In this document: in pieces, positions 9,508-18,767 of the stretch
Layout: each line of letters begins with the position of its first letter
Numbering within the stretch: the first letter of the stretch is position 1
Origin: Bacillus sp. X1(2014)
GTDB lineage: Bacteria > Bacillota > Bacilli > Bacillales_B > DSM-18226
Length of the DNA: 64,000 nucleotides
Direction of reading: 5' to 3'
Assembly: GCF_007678255.1 (NCBI RefSeq)
Contig: NZ_VEED01000002.1
Coordinates: 620,001-684,000 of the forward strand
The notes under the pieces: generated by a model
What the model was told of the DNA's origin: nothing
Databases searched by the model: none
The model's input: the letters and a program-made list of their open reading frames with translations, nothing else
Program-made: the position numbers and the translations under genes

Positions 9508-11167
9508 ATGACATTGGTAAAATCAGATATTGAAAGTTTGATTAATTCATTAAATTCGCTGGATGCGAAATGCCTTTTTGGTTGTATGGACCAAGAGATT
9601 TTGCTTTCGAAAGACACAAATATTCGTTATGTTCAGATGCAACACGAACAGGCAGCTGTTCATGCTGCGGATGGATTTGCGCGTGCTACGGGCAGACCTG
9701 GTGTTGTCTTTTTAACCACTGCTTCAGGAATAACCAATAGCATCACAGGGATTGCAACAGCATATAGTGACTCGGTTCCGTTAGTCATCATTACAATGCA
9801 AATTGAGGATCAGCCCCTCCATACCAATCACGAAGCGTTTCAGGAATTAAACATTTCAGGACTGACCATGGCAATAATAAAGCACACGTTAAAAGTAAAC
9901 CCAAACGAATCTATTCAAGAAGCTCTTAAACATGCCATAAATATTGCTGCTGATGGGAGACCCGGGCCTGTTTTGCTAGAACTCACTACAGATACCACAT
10001 TGAATGAACCAAAGAATCACCGTTTTGTTCAAATAAAAGCTAGAAAGCAGTCCCAAGAAAATTCAATCGAAATGGCCAAGCGTTTAATTGAAAAAGCTAG
10101 AAAGCCAGTAATTTTCGTTGGGGGCGGGGTCATTGCTTCAGGAGGAGCTGATTATTTAAGAGAAGTGGTAAAACTGACTCGCATCCCAGTAGTCAGCTCG
10201 CTTATGGGGATTGGTTCCATGGAAGCAGGTAACCCATTGTACCTTGGGATGCTCGGGATGCATGGGACGTTTGCTGCGAATAAAGCGGTCCATCATTGTG
10301 ACTTGTTAATTAGCATCGGAGTCCGTTTCAGTGACCGGGTAACAGGAAGAATCAGTGGCTTTTCACCTACCTCAAAAAAGATTCATGTCGATATCGACCC
10401 TGCTGAAATCAATAAAATCATCCCTGTTGATTTGCCGATTGTCAGTGATGCCAAAGAGTTTCTGTTTAAATTGAAGAATCAATTAGATGTTAAAAAATTA
10501 ATAAAAATGCAGGAAGTTGGACCAGTGAAGTCGTAGGATGGAAACGGACGGTCCCTCGTTTTAATCAATCCAATAGTGTCCTTAACCCTCAGTCAGTTAT
10601 TCGACTTTTAAGTGACCATTCCACTCAGGATACTGTTGTCGTAACCGATGTGGGTCAACATCAAATATGGACTGCCCATCATTATGCGTTTACCCGGCCG
10701 CGGACTCTGATCACATCTGGCGGTTTAGGGACCATGGGCTAAGGTCTGCCTGCGGCGATTGGTGCTGCGGCTGCTATGACGGGAAGGTTTGTCATTTGCG
10801 CCTCAGGAGATGGCAGTTTTCAGATGAATCTTCAGGAATTGATTACAGCTGTGAAGTATCAGCTGCCGCTAAAAATTGCGATTCTAAATAATGGCTATCT
10901 TGGCATGGTGCGTCAATGGCAAGAACTGTTTTATCATCGCCGCTATTCACAGGTTAAAAATGCTCACCGAATTTCGCCCAATTGGCTCATGCCTATGGTG
11001 TAACAGGGTATAGCGCCCAGACCGAAGAAGAAGCCAAACAGGTTATTCCAAAAGCATTTCAACAGACGGGACCCGTTCTCATCGAGTTTAATGTTATGGA
11101 AGAGGAAAACGTCTACCCGATGGTGCCGCCTAATCATAACAACCATCAGAACATCCTAACACGGTAG
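9508..11167 (+). pseudogene. ilvB: Acetolactate synthase large subunit-like gene, disrupted
   Basis: A thiamine-diphosphate enzyme of the IlvB type broken by at least three lesions. The first frame (9508-10536) encodes the N-terminal and central domains, with the TPP-activating glutamate in MQHEQAAVHAADGFARATG and the FAD-domain-like region. At about 10505-10518 the reading shifts, continuing as W-T-S-E-V-V-G-W-K. An in-frame TAA at 10740-10742 then interrupts GTMG*GLPAAIG, where the family has tyrosine or phenylalanine. A second shift near 10963-10967 leads into [11 protein letters not shown] and the C-terminus at 11167. The TPP motif GDG...NN (about 10808-10890) is intact. The N-terminal FGCMDQEILLSKD replaces the usual FGYPGG motif, and GPG reads ASG, so it had diverged before breaking. 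No ilvN or ilvC is adjacent. A start with AGGTGTAGGA remains. Confidence 0.85.
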
Positions 11168-11212
11168 AAAAAACGCCAACCCATTGGAAGCATCAATGAG
11201 TTGGCGTTTTTA
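11168..11212 (+). terminator. Intrinsic terminator after the ilvB-like pseudogene
   Basis: AAAACGCCAAC pairs with GTTGGCGTTTT (11170-11180 with 11200-11210) and a T-run follows. It lies just after the last codon of the decayed gene. Confidence 0.85.
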
Positions 11213-11246
11213 AAAATTCAAAATGATGATTAGTTCAATTTATATT

Positions 11247-11696
11247 TTATAGGACATTAAATTTTTCTTTTTCAACAATATCCTTAACAATGTCTTCAAT
11301 GGTTACATTTCCGAGTACTTTTTCCATCGCTAATTGAGCTGCTGACAATATAGGAGTTATTGAATCTTGAATGTTCCTTCCCACAGGGCAATTAGGGTGT
11401 GAATTTTCATGGACACTAAACAATTCTTTTTCCTGGACCACGTCTACCGCTTTATAAACGTCAAGTAATGTTATATATGATGGTTCCTTTGCTAGTTTTG
11501 CTCCTGCAATCCCCGGTTGTACGACGATTAACCCTGCTTTTTTTAACATCCCCATAATTTTTCTTATCAAAGTTGGGTTCGTATTTACGCTGTCCGCTAA
11601 AAATTCCGATGAGCTGGTGCTCTCTTTATTTAATTCAATAAGAGCCAATATATGAATACCCACGGAAAATCGGCTGCTGATTGACATTTCATTCAC
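11247..11696 (-). CDS. Rrf2-family transcriptional regulator (YwnA-like)
   Basis: A 149-residue winged-helix protein. The N-terminus ISSRFSVGIHILALIEL and DNA-binding helices SSEFLADSVNTNPTLIRKIM are typical of the Rrf2 group, with a wing near GIAGAKL. Only one cysteine (HPNCPVGRNI, about residue 103) lies in the region where iron-sulphur members such as IscR carry three. This resembles YwnA/YwgB-like regulators that do not hold a cluster and may sense redox stress through that cysteine. It is divergent from the QorB-like oxidoreductase, and a palindrome sits at that gene's transcription start, so it is the likely local repressor. The sensing mode is inferred. Confidence 0.85.
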   Translation of the reverse strand: MNEMSISSRFSVGIHILALIELNKESTSSSEFLADSVNTNPTLIRKIMGMLKKAGLIVVQPGIAGAKLAKEPSYITLLDVYKAVDVVQEKELFSVHENSHPNCPVGRNIQDSITPILSAAQLAMEKVLGNVTIEDIVKDIVEKEKFNVL

Positions 11697-11800
11697 CTTC
11701 TTACTATTTGATCATAATTATTCACATAACATGTATTTAAATTGATTACAACTTATTATACATTAAAATTCGTAAGAAATAAAAAAGGTATATAAAATCG

Positions 11801-11843
11801 TTGACAAAAGCCCAAGATGTATCTATTATGAATACAGGTATTC
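11801..11843 (+). promoter_or_regulatory. Consensus sigma-A promoter with start-site operator
   Basis: TTGACA (11801-11806), a 17-bp spacer and TATTAT (11824-11829) form a near-perfect sigma-A promoter for the oxidoreductase gene. Immediately downstream, GAATAC-AG-GTATTC (11830-11843) is a perfect 6-bp-arm palindrome covering the expected start site. Repression there by the divergent Rrf2 regulator is inferred. Confidence 0.7.
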
Positions 11844-11906
11844 AAATTAGATACAAGTAATATTAATTTTTGGTAAGCTACTATAAATAATTGGAGGGAA
11901 CAAATA

Positions 11907-12770
11907 ATGAAAATATTAGTAACAGGGGCAACAGGAAAATTTGGAACCAAAGTTGTTGAAACTTTATTGAAAACTGTACCAGCAAATCAACTAGCTGTTA
12001 GTGTTCGTAATCCAGAAAAAGCAGAAGGATTAAGGGCTCGAGGCGTGGACGTTCGTCAGGGAGATTTTGACCGTCCTGACACATTGGATGCTGCTTTTTC
12101 AGGTATTGATCGGCTATTAATTATTTCTGCAGATGGCGACAATGAAACCAGAATTAGACAGCACACGGATGCAGTAGCAGCAGCAGAGCGTGCTGGTGTT
12201 AAATTTATTGCTTATACTAGTCTTGCCAATGCAAAGGAAAGTAAAAACTTCCTTGCTCCAACGCATAAGGCAACAGAAGAAGCTATTGTAAAAACAGGCA
12301 TTCCTTATTCTTTCTTACGCAACAATTGGTACTTGGAGAATGAAAGTTCAAGCATTCAGGGCATACTTGCCGGAGCCCCTTGGGTGACTTCAGCAGGTGA
12401 TGGAAAAGTTGGCTGGGCATTGCAACAAGACTATGCGGAGGCAGCGGCAGTGGTCTTATCAGGTAACGGGCATGAAAACACGATTTACGAACTTTCTGGT
12501 AAGTTAATGACGCAGGAAGAAATTGCAGCTGCAGTTGGAACTGTATTGGGTAAAGAAGTCCCTGTACACCAAGTAGATGATTCCACTTACGCTGATATTA
12601 TGAAAGGGGCTGGCGTACCAGAATTCCTACTTCCTTTTCTTGTCGATATCCAGAAAGGCATTCGGGAAGGTACATTAGCAGTGGAGAGCAATGATTTGGA
12701 GAAACTGCTTGGACGTCCCGTTACACCAATTAGTGTAGGATTAACTCAAATTGTTAAAAGTTTATCTTAA
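11907..12770 (+). CDS. QorB-like NAD(P)-dependent oxidoreductase (NmrA/atypical SDR)
   Basis: A 287-residue atypical short-chain dehydrogenase, close in layout to E. coli QorB (YtfG), an NADPH quinone reductase. It begins with the dinucleotide-binding motif VTGATGKFGTKVV (residues 5-17). It also shows LLIISADGDN near residue 73, FIAYTSLANA near 104, LRNNWYLEN near 133 and a C-terminal DLEKLLGRP element. Members reduce quinones or small electrophiles in the cytosol using NAD(P)H. GGAGGGAACAAATA precedes the ATG. The strong promoter and palindrome upstream, with a divergent Rrf2 regulator, suggest induction by electrophile or redox stress. The substrate is not determinable from sequence. Confidence 0.82.
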   Translation: MKILVTGATGKFGTKVVETLLKTVPANQLAVSVRNPEKAEGLRARGVDVRQGDFDRPDTLDAAFSGIDRLLIISADGDNETRIRQHTDAVAAAERAGVKFIAYTSLANAKESKNFLAPTHKATEEAIVKTGIPYSFLRNNWYLENESSSIQGILAGAPWVTSAGDGKVGWALQQDYAEAAAVVLSGNGHENTIYELSGKLMTQEEIAAAVGTVLGKEVPVHQVDDSTYADIMKGAGVPEFLLPFLVDIQKGIREGTLAVESNDLEKLLGRPVTPISVGLTQIVKSLS

Positions 12771-12794
12771 AAAACTTAATTGAAGCTAACTTAA

Positions 12795-12827
12795 AAACCG
12801 ACCCTCTTCTATATGAGTGGTCGGTTT
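12795..12827. terminator. Bidirectional terminator between convergent genes
   Basis: AAAACCGACC pairs with GGTCGGTTT across a 15-base loop, between the convergent QorB-like and FMN reductase genes. T-rich flanks on both sides suit both directions. Confidence 0.75.
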
Positions 12828-12836
12828 AACTTTAGA

Positions 12837-13385
12837 TCAAACAGATTTTACAAAATCAATAAATGTATCAACTTTGCTATCTAAGAAACTTAGTGTACTT
12901 TGATCAACCAACTGACCAGTTTGTTCATCAAATTTTTGATTCGCAAGACCAATCAGTACCTCATTTCCTCCTGGAGGAAGGATCTTAGCCTGAATACCAG
13001 GTGCTGCTAGAATTTCACGCAAATGCATTTGAGCACGAACGGTTCCGAGCAGGCCGAGGGTTACACCTAAAGCCATTACAGGTTTACCAATGAAAACCTT
13101 GTCTACCCTTGAAGTCCAATCTAATGCGTTCTTTAACACACCAGGAATGGACCAATTGTATTCTGGAGTAATGATGAGAACCCCATCAGCATTTGCGATT
13201 GCCGCCTTAAATTCCTTTACTGATTCAGGTGGGTTGTTCTCCTCATCTTGGTCAAAATATGGGAGAGAACGGATGTCTGCGATTTCAATATCCATTTTAT
13301 CCTTGTAACGATCTTTGAGTGTTTTTGCAAGGTGCATGTTATACGATTCTTTTCTTAAACTGCCTACAATTGTAACGATTTTCAT
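12837..13385 (-). CDS. NADPH-dependent FMN reductase
   Basis: A 182-residue flavodoxin-like protein of the NADPH-dependent FMN reductase family. The flavin phosphate loop VGSLRKESYNMHLAKTL lies near residues 8-24. TPEYNWSIPGVLKNALDW near residue 77 is the conserved P-E-Y-N-x-S-x-P-G-x-L-K-N family signature. It binds FMN and reduces quinones, azo dyes or chromate-type substrates with NAD(P)H. It is convergent with the QorB-like gene across a shared terminator. The ATG at 13383-13385 follows a GGAGGTTAATC ribosome binding site. The specific substrate is unknown. Confidence 0.88.
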   Translation of the reverse strand: MKIVTIVGSLRKESYNMHLAKTLKDRYKDKMDIEIADIRSLPYFDQDEENNPPESVKEFKAAIANADGVLIITPEYNWSIPGVLKNALDWTSRVDKVFIGKPVMALGVTLGLLGTVRAQMHLREILAAPGIQAKILPPGGNEVLIGLANQKFDEQTGQLVDQSTLSFLDSKVDTFIDFVKSV

Positions 13386-13491
13386 GATTAACCTCCAAAG
13401 TATTATTAATTACCATATATTTCACTATAGTTAATCAAACGTCTTCCTACAACATTCCTGCTTGCATGAATTCCAAATAATGTACTTCTTA

Positions 13492-13680
13492 TTACTTCAG
13501 TTGAAGATTACTACTAATCTCCAATCCATTTGGTTCGAAATTTTGATACTCAGCTTCTAATTCACACAAAGTCCATTCATAGAGATGTTTATTATTTTTT
13601 TTATAAATTCCGAAACTAATGAGTTTATTTATTAAATATTGCCTTTTTTGATGAGCAGAAATTCGTTGGATATTGTTCAT
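13492..13680 (-). CDS. Fur-regulated basic protein A (FbpA)-like, 62 aa
   Basis: A 62-residue protein with the core QKRQYLINKLISFGIYK (about 11-27) and LYEWTLCELEAEY (about 33-45). This resembles the Fur-regulated basic protein family of Bacillus (B. subtilis FbpA), proposed to work with the small RNA FsrA in the iron-sparing response. GGAAAGGAGTTG lies about 12 bases before the ATG. No convincing Fur box is visible in the 150 bp upstream, so iron regulation here is only assumed from the family. Family assignment is by pattern and moderately secure. Confidence 0.65.
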   Translation of the reverse strand: MNNIQRISAHQKRQYLINKLISFGIYKKNNKHLYEWTLCELEAEYQNFEPNGLEISSNLQLK

Positions 13681-14109
13681 AAGAAGGCTAACAACTCCTT
13701 TCCATAGGCAATTATAAATGAGATTTTTTAAGAATTTGTCGATTGAGCGAGTATTTATTGATTTTTAAAGGAATTGTAAATTAGCATTAATAAAAGTAAA
13801 AAATTTGCATTTTTTGTTAAATAACTCTTAATCAAATTTTAATGTCATCGAATACCTAAAAATTTTTATGTATGATTCATTGAATTTAACTTTTTAAACT
13901 AAAATTTTTCTACAAACAAGAGTGGTGCCTTATGATTTTCCGTCTTAATTTGTCCGTTTTAGAAATAATTCTTCTTTTCTTATTGAAATATGAAGATTAT
14001 TGTAGATAAGTTTTATAACGTGTTAGCAGGAAAAATACCTCTCGTTATAAAAATAGTAATGAAGACGAAACGGATGTCTAACGAATAAGTTGAAAGGTGG
14101 TCATTTTGC
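13681..14109. other. AT-rich intergenic region with a 9-bp inverted repeat
   Basis: 429 bp with no convincing gene. TTTATAACG (14012-14020) and CGTTATAAA (14043-14051) form a 9-bp inverted repeat with a 22-base loop, about 60 bp before the small gene at 14110. It could be an operator or leader hairpin. The rest is very AT-rich, and no riboswitch or RNA gene was recognised. Confidence 0.5.
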
Positions 14110-14295
14110 TTGAATATGGAATTAACCCTACAACAAATCGTCGAAGGTCTACCCAAGTCTCTATTAAATGCAACTGATCGGGATTTGGAAGGCTTCCAAA
14201 AAATTATCGAAGAAACAATAAAACTAAGAGAAGGCCATCGAAACTTACAAAAGATGGTAAAAAGTTTCTCGACATCTACGATACAGCGAAGCTAA
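14110..14295 (+). CDS. Small hypothetical protein, 61 aa
   Basis: Not recognised. A predicted 61-residue soluble, mostly helical peptide with the sequence LTLQQIVEGLPKSLLNATDR near its N-terminus and a basic C-terminus ending TIQRS. The TTG at 14110 is chosen because AAAGGTGG lies 9 bases upstream; the internal ATG at codon 3 would be 15 bases away. A hairpin terminator follows 20 bp after the stop. That ribosome-binding-site-to-terminator layout supports a real single-gene unit despite the missing homology. Confidence 0.55.
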   Translation: MNMELTLQQIVEGLPKSLLNATDRDLEGFQKIIEETIKLREGHRNLQKMVKSFSTSTIQRS

Positions 14296-14315
14296 AACTA
14301 AATATACCCATGAAT

Positions 14316-14346
14316 GAAGAAGGTGAAACTTACCTTCTTTTTTTTG
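14316..14346 (+). terminator. Terminator after the 61-aa gene
   Basis: AAGAAGGT pairs with ACCTTCTT (about 14317-14324 with 14332-14339) and eight or more T residues follow. Confidence 0.8.
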
Positions 14347-14363
14347 AATATTTCTTAAATTAA

Positions 14364-14458
14364 ATTCGCTCATTGAACTACCAGATTCGCTCATTAGGGT
14401 CGAAAATTCGCTCATTGAACCCCTAAATTCGCTCATAAGACGCAAAAATTCGCTCATT
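14364..14458 (-). repeat. Five ATTCGCTCAT units spaced exactly 21 bp
   Basis: ATTCGCTCAT begins at 14364, 14385, 14406, 14427 and 14448, a strict 21-bp period with variable sequence between. On the minus strand each unit reads ATGAGCGAAT, so a frame there gives M-S-E-F every seven codons. It lacks a good ribosome binding site, and a related array at 36890 is interrupted by stops, so it is treated as a non-coding repeat. Confidence 0.8.
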
Positions 14459-14536
14459 TAGGGAGTAAGTCGTTAAATTCCTCTATTTTAAAAGTATAAT
14501 TTTACTCCATTTTATTTTTTCCAATCAAAGTAAAAT

Positions 14537-14565
14537 AATCCGGCCTATTCTGAGCCGGATTTTTA
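14537..14565 (+). terminator. Isolated terminator-like hairpin
   Basis: AATCCGGC pairs with GCCGGATT (14537-14544 with 14554-14561), followed by TTTT. No gene on the plus strand directly precedes it; it may end a transcript crossing the 21-bp repeat. Confidence 0.6.
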
Positions 14566-14603
14566 GATTTCAATATTTTTTACACAAGAATAGATCACTA
14601 CAC

Positions 14604-14649
14604 AAACAAAAATCCTGATGCCTTCATATGGCTCTCAGGATTTTTGTTT
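14604..14649. terminator. Terminator after the subtilase gene
   Basis: AAACAAAAATCCTGA (14604-14618) pairs with TCAGGATTTTTGTTT (14635-14649), a 15-bp perfect stem immediately after the stop of the minus-strand protease gene. Runs of T on both strands make it bidirectional. Confidence 0.85.
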
Positions 14650-14651
14650 AA

Positions 14652-17600
14652 CTATTTAATTAATGTAAACTGCGTTACTTTTAGCGCATCGATATTTATA
14701 TATGCACCTTTTGCGGCTTTTGTCTTCTTGCCAGTAGCGACAATTTTTATTTTGTGTGTCTTATTGGCGAGGCTTTGCGTTTCAAAAACATTCGCTTTGT
14801 ATTTGTGGCTAGCGGAGTACAGGTCGATTTGCTTTACTTTTACTCCGTCAATGTAAATATCAGCTTTTCCCATATTCTTATATTTTAGCGCATAAAGTGT
14901 GACTCCAGTTCCGGTAAATGAGTATTCAATGGATCCAGAACTTCCTTTGGTTTGATTTAGACTGCGTCCGGAAGCGCTGGAATAGTTCAGCTTCGACCAA
15001 GAGCCAGAATATTTAATCGTGGAATCTGTATTTTCAACTAATTTTGTCGTTTGGACCGAAACAGTTATACTGTATTGCCCTGACCCTTTTACAGCAGTGG
15101 GAACGATATAATAGAGTCCCGTTTTCCCTGGTTTAAAGACGATCTTTTCAACTGATGCGGTACCATTTGATTTTTTGAAGGAAGACGTACCATAAATAGT
15201 AGATGTGCCCATATTAAATAAAGAAAGATCAAAATTGGTACCTGAAGGCCCTGTTAAAGTAATTTCATAGGTTTTGCCCTGATCCAAGCGTTTAGACCAA
15301 ACGTCATATACGTCTTTGGTGTTAGGATTCAGACTTCCCTTCACCGTCCCTGCCAATGGTAAACTTCCCTTTATATCATCATCATAAACAAATGTGGCAG
15401 CTCCTGAAAATGGCGTCTCCATTTTCTCTTTTGTATTAATGACGACCGTGTAGGAATAGGATTTTCCTGGCACTGCAGTAGGATCCGTATAACTTGCGGT
15501 AGTTATCGGGTTTGTATTAATTTGTACATAGTCTGCTTTTGAGGACTCTTTGCGATAAATGCTGTAGGATTCCGCCCATGATACAGCTGCCCATGTAATA
15601 ACAGGAGATTTCTTGTCCTTATCATAGTAGGCTTTTAATGTCACAGGATTACTACTTACGATTAATTTATCAAGATTGATCCCAGAAGCACTTTTTCTCG
15701 ACGCAGGATCACTATTTCCGGTCCAGACAATTTTGACCGTGTGTCTGCCATAAGATGTATAGTCCTTTTTAAAGATCGTTTGTTTTGCTTTAAATGTACT
15801 CGCATACAGGGATGGAGATGCAATTTTAACGCCGTCGATATAAATATCGGCAATTCCTTGTGTAGGATCTTTAAACCCTTGCCACTCAAAGCTGTAGCCA
15901 ACAAAAGAAAAGCTTAATTCTCCTTTTGAATTAAGGGCCATTGCCGATTCCCCAGAATACTCTGGATTAAATGCTGGCATCCATTCCCCTAAGAATGTCA
16001 TGGAGTTTGAATCATCCTCATACGATCCTCCAAAATTACCAGTGAATAGCTTGTAGTTGCCTGCACCTTTGTAGGCATAGACATTAACATAATAAATACC
16101 TGTTCTAGGAGCAGTAAACTTAATCGATTCATTAGATGTATTTGCATTCTCAGAAAAAGCAATCATTCCACTCGTATTATTTATACTCGTTGTTGAACCG
16201 TCATAAACATACAAATCAAAGTCAGTGCCTGAAACGCCATTCAGAGATAGGGATAGTGCTTCACCCTCTTTTAAGGAAAAGGCAAAAACATCGTTTTTAT
16301 CTGTATTTGCTTCCAAACTATCATTTAATACACTTTTTTCTAACGGAAGTCCCGGAGTTTCATTATCATAAAAGTTATCTAGATTTAATGTGCTCACAAG
16401 TCTTCCACTGTTAACTAGACCTTTTAGTGACTCTTGGCTCTTTCCTTTTGTGCTTGTATACAACTTTAGCATTTCAGGAGACATGTTTGGACGTAATCCT
16501 AGTAACATAGCAGCTATTCCTGTTGTATGTGGGGTTGCCATAGACGTTCCGCTATAGTAATCATATGCCTGTGAATAATCAGAAACATACTTAGAATTTA
16601 TAATTGTCCTTGGATCATTGGAAGTTACAAAATCAGCAAAATAGAAAGGTGTATCAAATCGATCCACATCATATTTACTATTTTCATAGATTCCACCAGA
16701 TAAACCTTCGACATCCAAACCAGGTCCCATATCAGTAAAAACATTTAAATGCAAATAATCCTTAACAAGTGGTGATTTCTCTTGGCCAGATAGTGCATTC
16801 TGTCCAGATACCAACAACTTCCCCCCACCAGCTAGGTAAGTTTTTAACAGTTCGTTATCTTTAGAAGTTAATGTTGTACCTTCCTCAGAAAAAAAGCCAA
16901 GACCATTTCCTGTAAACCAAATGACCCCATCGTAGGATGATAAGTCACTACTATTCAGGTTATCAGATAAAGATGAATCGGAGCTAACCGTAACCGTTTT
17001 TATTGAAGAATGATTAGCCAATAGTTTTTGATAAATTGGCAAATAGTTTTTAAATAGGGCGCGCAGTTCAGGCTCGTCCTTGAATAAGTCTGCAAGATCA
17101 CTTTCATCATCTTGGACAAGCAGAATGTTACTGGACGAATCCATCAATTCTAAATAACTTAATGCTTTGTCAAAAGCGTCTTGCCTTTGTGTCTCGGAAA
17201 TTTTTTCATACCCAATGCCATCAAAAATCGCTTTATAATTGTCCCCAGCAATTTGTGCGGATGCTCCTGGCTGGTTAATATTCAATGCTTTTGTCAACTC
17301 ATCCAGTGGGAATTTAGGAACGGTACTTAAAATGTCCACTCCAGGTGCAGCCACATCAACAGAATTGTAGCCATAATTGGAGAATGGTGCTAGTTTACCC
17401 TTGTTATCAACTGCTGCAACTGCTAATATATTTGCACTTTCAAAGCTAGCAGGATAAGCTCCGCCCTCATCATTATCCATTCCATCATTTCCGGCAGCGG
17501 CGACAAATAAACTACCACTATTTGCGATTGCTTCTTCTAGTAAAGGGTCATATTCTTCTCCGCCCCAACTGTTATTCGTTATTTTTATGCCCATCGTTTT

Positions 17601-18605
17601 TGCATACGCAATAGCATCGATGGCATCTGCTGTTGTTCCCCCGTCAGGACCTAAAAATTTTATCGGTAAAATTTTCACGTTTGGGGCCACACCGATGACA
17701 CCTTTATTTTCACTTATACTTGCTCCTTCTGCGGCCGCAGCAATGGTTCCTGAGACATGTGTACCGTGCTCATCCCCTTCTAGTGCATCATAAACAGTGT
17801 TATCATCATTATAAAAATCCCAGCCATGGATATCGTCAATATAACCATTGTGGTCATCGTCGATATTATTGCCAGGTATTTCTTTTGTGTTAGTCCAAAT
17901 TTTCCCCTCTAAATCAGGATGATTGATATCAACGCCCGTATCAATGACACCGACAACCACTTCTGGCAGGGTTGAACTAAATTTGTCCCATCCTTCTGGT
18001 GCATCTACATCCTTATCTGCTAATCCATTAATCTCTTTGATAACTTGTCCGGTATTGTCCAAGCCCCATAATTGATCATAATAGTTAGGAGTGTTGTTGA
18101 TATCAGAAGGATTATATTTGTAGTTAGGTTGGACGGATTCAATTGTTGAATCTTTTTTTAGTGAACTTATGTAATCACTCGTACTTTGACCAGTAGGAAT
18201 TTTTACAACCTCTGCATTTAAAGATTTTAATTTCTTCGTCGATTTTAATGAAAATTTCTTTTGAAGTGTACTAATTTCTCCAGAAGTCACTTTTTTCTTA
18301 TATTTAATAATCAATTCGCCTGTTTGAAATTTATTCTTACTTTGTGATTCTTCATTATTCAATTTTTCCTTGATCTCTGTTACTAGGTTATTTTGTGTCT
18401 TCCTGTTAATAGAAACCTTTTTATTCTCTGTTTTTACTTCTTTCATTTGGCTTTTTCTTAGAATTTTACTAGAGTTAACCTGATTTTCACCAGTTACGAC
18501 CTTAGTAGTTCCTGATTGTGCAGCCGCCTGCCCTGTTCCTGTGAAAATTGTTGATGCTAACAAAAAGGCAGAAACCGGTAAAGATAAAAGTATTTTTTTC
18601 TTCAA
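14652..18605 (-). CDS. Large secreted S8 (subtilisin-like) serine protease
   Basis: A protein of about 1317 residues. A TTG start at 18603-18605 is preferred because AAAGAGGTG precedes it by six bases; the open frame continues upstream to 18668 without a ribosome binding site. The N-terminal KKKILLSLP...GQAAA signal peptide is followed by a propeptide domain (about 95-165). The catalytic domain has D222 (VIDTGVDINHPDL), H280 (DEHGTHVSG), oxyanion N373 (AAAGNDG) and S688 (YYSGTSMATPH). About 230-250 residues (roughly 430-680) are inserted between the STVP strand and the catalytic serine, containing ILLVQDDE and GVIWFTGNG. The C-terminal half carries two PPC-like domains, a fibronectin type III-like segment and two repeated YSGSW-type beta domains. 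No LPXTG anchor is seen, so it is probably released. Substrate unknown. Confidence 0.9.
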   Translation of the reverse strand: MKKKILLSLPVSAFLLASTIFTGTGQAAAQSGTTKVVTGENQVNSSKILRKSQMKEVKTENKKVSINRKTQNNLVTEIKEKLNNEESQSKNKFQTGELIIKYKKKVTSGEISTLQKKFSLKSTKKLKSLNAEVVKIPTGQSTSDYISSLKKDSTIESVQPNYKYNPSDINNTPNYYDQLWGLDNTGQVIKEINGLADKDVDAPEGWDKFSSTLPEVVVGVIDTGVDINHPDLEGKIWTNTKEIPGNNIDDDHNGYIDDIHGWDFYNDDNTVYDALEGDEHGTHVSGTIAAAAEGASISENKGVIGVAPNVKILPIKFLGPDGGTTADAIDAIAYAKTMGIKITNNSWGGEEYDPLLEEAIANSGSLFVAAAGNDGMDNDEGGAYPASFESANILAVAAVDNKGKLAPFSNYGYNSVDVAAPGVDILSTVPKFPLDELTKALNINQPGASAQIAGDNYKAIFDGIGYEKISETQRQDAFDKALSYLELMDSSSNILLVQDDESDLADLFKDEPELRALFKNYLPIYQKLLANHSSIKTVTVSSDSSLSDNLNSSDLSSYDGVIWFTGNGLGFFSEEGTTLTSKDNELLKTYLAGGGKLLVSGQNALSGQEKSPLVKDYLHLNVFTDMGPGLDVEGLSGGIYENSKYDVDRFDTPFYFADFVTSNDPRTIINSKYVSDYSQAYDYYSGTSMATPHTTGIAAMLLGLRPNMSPEMLKLYTSTKGKSQESLKGLVNSGRLVSTLNLDNFYDNETPGLPLEKSVLNDSLEANTDKNDVFAFSLKEGEALSLSLNGVSGTDFDLYVYDGSTTSINNTSGMIAFSENANTSNESIKFTAPRTGIYYVNVYAYKGAGNYKLFTGNFGGSYEDDSNSMTFLGEWMPAFNPEYSGESAMALNSKGELSFSFVGYSFEWQGFKDPTQGIADIYIDGVKIASPSLYASTFKAKQTIFKKDYTSYGRHTVKIVWTGNSDPASRKSASGINLDKLIVSSNPVTLKAYYDKDKKSPVITWAAVSWAESYSIYRKESSKADYVQINTNPITTASYTDPTAVPGKSYSYTVVINTKEKMETPFSGAATFVYDDDIKGSLPLAGTVKGSLNPNTKDVYDVWSKRLDQGKTYEITLTGPSGTNFDLSLFNMGTSTIYGTSSFKKSNGTASVEKIVFKPGKTGLYYIVPTAVKGSGQYSITVSVQTTKLVENTDSTIKYSGSWSKLNYSSASGRSLNQTKGSSGSIEYSFTGTGVTLYALKYKNMGKADIYIDGVKVKQIDLYSASHKYKANVFETQSLANKTHKIKIVATGKKTKAAKGAYINIDALKVTQFTLIK

Positions 18606-18733
18606 TTCATGCACCTCTTTTTTACTAGATTTATAGAAAATATTATCTATACTAGAAGAATTATACAATAATAGTTCGCGAATAAATAGTACCTAAATCA
18701 CACGACAAATTTCGCTTTTTTTATTAGTGTTAA

Positions 18734-18760
18734 ATAAAAAAACGGCCCCATCGCTGAGCC
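18734..18760 (-). terminator. Terminator of the glnQHMP operon
   Basis: On the minus strand GGCTC pairs with GGGCC (one G-T pair) around a 7-base loop, followed by G and seven T residues, 8 bp after the last permease gene. Confidence 0.65.
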
Positions 18761-18767
18761 AGATTTC

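Noticed and set aside
14245..14457. 70-codon minus-strand frame giving repeated M-S-E-F
   Set aside because: It is created by the 21-bp repeat; there is no convincing start site, the frame runs into the small gene on the other strand, and the sister array is full of stops.
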